Assembly: GCA_021810815.1 (NCBI GenBank)
Contig: JAJZHR010000147.1
Coordinates: 1-6,269 of the forward strand
Reading direction: 5' to 3'
DNA length: 6,269 nucleotides
Source of the DNA: Acidobacteriota bacterium
Lineage (GTDB): Bacteria; Acidobacteriota; Terriglobia; Terriglobales; Acidobacteriaceae
The translations under genes and the position numbers were made by a program. Positions 4,600 to 6,269 of the stretch are shown here, piece after piece. Each line of letters begins with the position of its first letter. Position 1 is the stretch's first letter. The notes beneath the pieces are model-generated. The model was given only the letters and a program-made list of their open reading frames with translations. It did not search any database and was not told where the DNA came from.

Positions 4600-6045
4600 A
4601 TGAACTCGCGCCGCGTCGTTGCGATGGCTCGTTGGATGCTGGCATTCGCAGCTCTTGCTGGAATTGTAGTGGTGTACAGGCACTGGCTACACGTCAATCC
4701 CACCACAGTCGCTCTTACGCTGTTGCTCCTCATTCTATTGCTGGCGGCGGAATGGGGGCTTCGTTACGCCGTGGTGGTCTCTGTTGCGGCCACCGCCTGC
4801 TACAACTTTTTCTTTCTTCCGCCCATCGGCACGTTCACGATCTCAGACCCGCAGAACTGGCTGACTCTCTTCGCTTTTCTGTCTACGGCGATCATAGCAA
4901 GCCGCCTGTCGCATCGTGCGCGCAATCAGGCGAACGAAGCTCGCTCCAGGCAGCAGGAGCTGGAAATTCTCTTCCGCCTGAGCCGCGAACTCCTGCACAC
5001 GGAGAGCGTCGCCGCATTGGTCAGTTCCATTCCCACCGCTGTGGTCAGTGTGATCGGCGCAATCTCAGGGATGCTCTACCTGATCGATGGAGATCGGCTG
5101 TACCGGAGCGCTGGCGGGGAAGCTCTGAATCCAGAGACCTCAGAGCTTCGGCAATATGCCCTGACCGTCTCTGCCGTTAGCGATCAGGCAGGCGAAATCC
5201 GGGTGCCTCTGCGCACCGGGGTTCGGCCGAAAGGCCTGCTCCTCCTGCGCGGAGCAAGCATTTCCGCCAACACATTGGAGGCTATCGGCGGCTTGATCTC
5301 TATCTCGATCGATCGAGCTCAGGCTCTGGAAAACGTGGCCCGCGGCGAAGCTGCCAAGGAAAGCGAGCGGCTCCGCACCGTCATGATCGATTCCATCACG
5401 CACGAGCTGCGCACGCCATTGACATCGATCAAGGGCGCCGCCACGTCGCTGCTGGCTCTGGGAGCGGAGCAGGAAAGCAGCCGTGAACTGCTCACCATCA
5501 TCGACGAGGAATGCGATCGGCTCAACAACCTGGTATCAGAAGCCGTAGAGATGGTGCAGCTGGATGCTCAGCAGATCCATATGCACATCGGTCCGGTGAA
5601 CCTGCTCCAGATGATTGAGCAGGCGCGCGAGGCATGTTCCTGGGTGGAAGAACAGCACCCGATGAGGATCGATGTGCCCGCTGCCCTGCAGATCGATGCT
5701 GATCCGGGCTTTCTGAAGAAAGTCGTGTGCAACCTTCTGGAGAATGCCGCGAAGTATTCCCAGCCAGGAACTCCCATCAGAATTTCAGCGGAGTATCGGG
5801 GGGATTCCGTGGCTGTCAGCGTGGCGGACCGAGGCGCGGGCATCGACCCTGCTGAGCAAGCCCTGATTTTCGAGCGCTTCTACCGCTCCAGATCGCACGG
5901 AGAGCGTCCCGCAGGGACGGGAATGGGGCTAGCGATCAGCCGATCAATCATCGAGGCCCATGGAGGCGAATTGGATGTAACCAGCCAGATCAATCAGGGG
6001 TCCGTGTTCACCTTTACCTTGCCGTCGACCGGAAATGGCGGATAG
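4600..6045 (+). CDS. KdpD C-terminal half: DUF4118 membrane histidine kinase
   Basis: This is a 481-residue inner-membrane sensor kinase. Four hydrophobic segments (about 12-26, 37-51, 54-70 and 86-101) contain the KdpD/DUF4118 hallmark YNFFFLPPIGTFTISDPQNW at 68-87. A GAF-like linker (about 120-240) follows, then HisKA with phospho-acceptor His268 (SITHELRTPL). HATPase_c follows with an N box at 378-386 (NLLENAAKY), DRGAGID at 410-416, an F box IFERFYR and a G2 box GTGMGLAIS at 439-447. All catalytic motifs are intact. It lacks the Walker-containing KdpD domain and USP domain, which are encoded by the divergent gene ending at 4591. ATG 4600 is chosen because the upstream extension to 4522 would lie antisense within kdpD-N; ATG 4624 is an alternative. 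Neither has a Shine-Dalgarno sequence. Its partner regulator is presumably KdpE, across the divergent junction. Confidence 0.93.
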   Translation: MNSRRVVAMARWMLAFAALAGIVVVYRHWLHVNPTTVALTLLLLILLLAAEWGLRYAVVVSVAATACYNFFFLPPIGTFTISDPQNWLTLFAFLSTAIIASRLSHRARNQANEARSRQQELEILFRLSRELLHTESVAALVSSIPTAVVSVIGAISGMLYLIDGDRLYRSAGGEALNPETSELRQYALTVSAVSDQAGEIRVPLRTGVRPKGLLLLRGASISANTLEAIGGLISISIDRAQALENVARGEAAKESERLRTVMIDSITHELRTPLTSIKGAATSLLALGAEQESSRELLTIIDEECDRLNNLVSEAVEMVQLDAQQIHMHIGPVNLLQMIEQAREACSWVEEQHPMRIDVPAALQIDADPGFLKKVVCNLLENAAKYSQPGTPIRISAEYRGDSVAVSVADRGAGIDPAEQALIFERFYRSRSHGERPAGTGMGLAISRSIIEAHGGELDVTSQINQGSVFTFTLPSTGNGG

Positions 6046-6055
6046 CGCACACGGA

Positions 6056-6071
6056 GACGCCTGTCGGCGTC
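6056..6071. terminator. Weak hairpin in the convergent gap after the kinase gene
   Basis: GACGCC (6056-6061) and GGCGTC (6066-6071) form a 6-bp GC-rich stem with a 4-base loop, 10 bases after the kinase stop. On the plus strand it is followed only by CCCTTT and on the minus strand by no T-run. It could slow or end transcription between the two convergent genes, but it is not a canonical intrinsic terminator. The remaining ~90 bases of this gap show nothing else I can name. Confidence 0.3.
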
Positions 6072-6139
6072 GCCCTTTGCGCGGGAGATCGACCTGCGCG
6101 CCGCAAGAGGCTGTGTAATTTGCTTGAAGATGCTCGCTG

Positions 6140-6269
6140 TCACTCGTCACGTTGCATTGAGTTGCTCTGTGGGGGAGCGAGCGTTCCGCGCCTCAGTGCG
6201 CGCTCCTTCATCATGACGAAGAAGACGGGAACAAGGATGAGGACATGGATGGTTGAGGTAATCATGCCG
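6140..6269 (-). CDS. C-terminal end of a heavy-metal-type RND efflux pump (CusA/CzcA-like), gene runs off right edge
   Basis: Only the last 42 codons and the stop are present. They begin GMITSTIHVLILVPVFFVMM and continue with KERALRRGTL and a polar tail. The pattern is a Gly-(Met/Leu)-(Ile/Val)-Thr-Ser-Thr stretch, the final membrane helix ending VPVFF, then a basic Lys-Glu-Arg tail. This matches the last transmembrane helix of HME-family RND transporters, which export Cu, Ag, Co, Zn or Cd as part of a three-component pump. Substrate cannot be judged from this fragment. The gene is convergent with the kinase gene, with a 94-base gap, and is probably unrelated to the kdp genes. RND family assignment is likely; the HME subgroup is a reasonable reading of the tail. 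Confidence 0.75.
   Translation of the reverse strand, partial: GMITSTIHVLILVPVFFVMMKERALRRGTLAPPQSNSMQRDE

Noticed and set aside
4663..4697. Minus-strand TTGACG (4692-4697) and TACAAT (4663-4668) as the promoter of kdpD-N
   Set aside because: Both hexamers look good, but the spacer is 23 bases, well outside the usual 16-18, and they lie inside the kinase coding region.
5304..5317. Perfect 14-base palindrome CTCGATCGATCGAG
   Set aside because: It lies inside the kinase reading frame, encoding part of a plausible ISIDRAQ stretch, and is far from any start, so chance from codon choice is the simpler explanation.
1..6269. tRNA, rRNA, insertion sequence, CRISPR array or integration site
   Set aside because: Nothing resembling these was seen: no transposase reading frame, terminal repeats, regularly spaced repeats or tRNA-like cloverleaf in the intergenic stretches.

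Overview
The window is a high-affinity potassium uptake (Kdp) locus from a moderately GC-rich Gram-negative bacterium. An acidobacterium (Granulicella/Terriglobus/Acidobacterium-like) is my best guess. The basis is the overall protein style, the ending of the neighbouring RND pump and the divided KdpD, so this is inference and not a database match.

Layout from left to right: the first ~170 codons of kdpB (minus strand, running off the left edge); complete kdpA; kdpF (28 codons); an unnamed 32-codon membrane microprotein; a ~280-base structured leader or intergenic region; kdpE; and a 379-residue protein that is only the N-terminal half of KdpD (KdpD sensor domain plus USP domain). All of these lie on the minus strand, so transcription order is kdpD-N, kdpE, [leader], microprotein, kdpF, kdpA, kdpB, presumably followed by kdpC outside the window. 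Divergent from kdpD-N, with only 8 bases between the two chosen start codons, is a plus-strand gene for the other half of KdpD: four membrane segments (DUF4118), a linker or GAF-like region, HisKA and HATPase. A ~94-base convergent gap then separates it from the C-terminal end of a heavy-metal-type RND efflux pump on the minus strand.

How the parts should work together: the membrane kinase (DUF4118-HisKA-HATPase) and the soluble KdpD-N/USP protein together contain every domain of one ordinary KdpD (379 + 481 = 860 residues, against about 894 in E. coli). They probably act in trans to phosphorylate KdpE at Asp52. KdpE would then activate the microprotein-kdpFAB(C) unit from the leader region. 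KdpA is the K+-selective channel subunit, KdpB the P-type ATPase and KdpF a small stabilising subunit. Translation on the minus strand is tightly coupled: kdpD-N/kdpE overlap by 4 bases, microprotein/kdpF by 4, kdpF/kdpA by 1, and kdpA to kdpB is a 19-base gap.

The most interesting points are the KdpD gene divided exactly at the soluble/membrane boundary with its halves on opposite strands, the near-abutting divergent starts with a −10-like box placed for a leaderless kinase mRNA, the uncharacterised microprotein, and a leader with mutually exclusive stem-loops.
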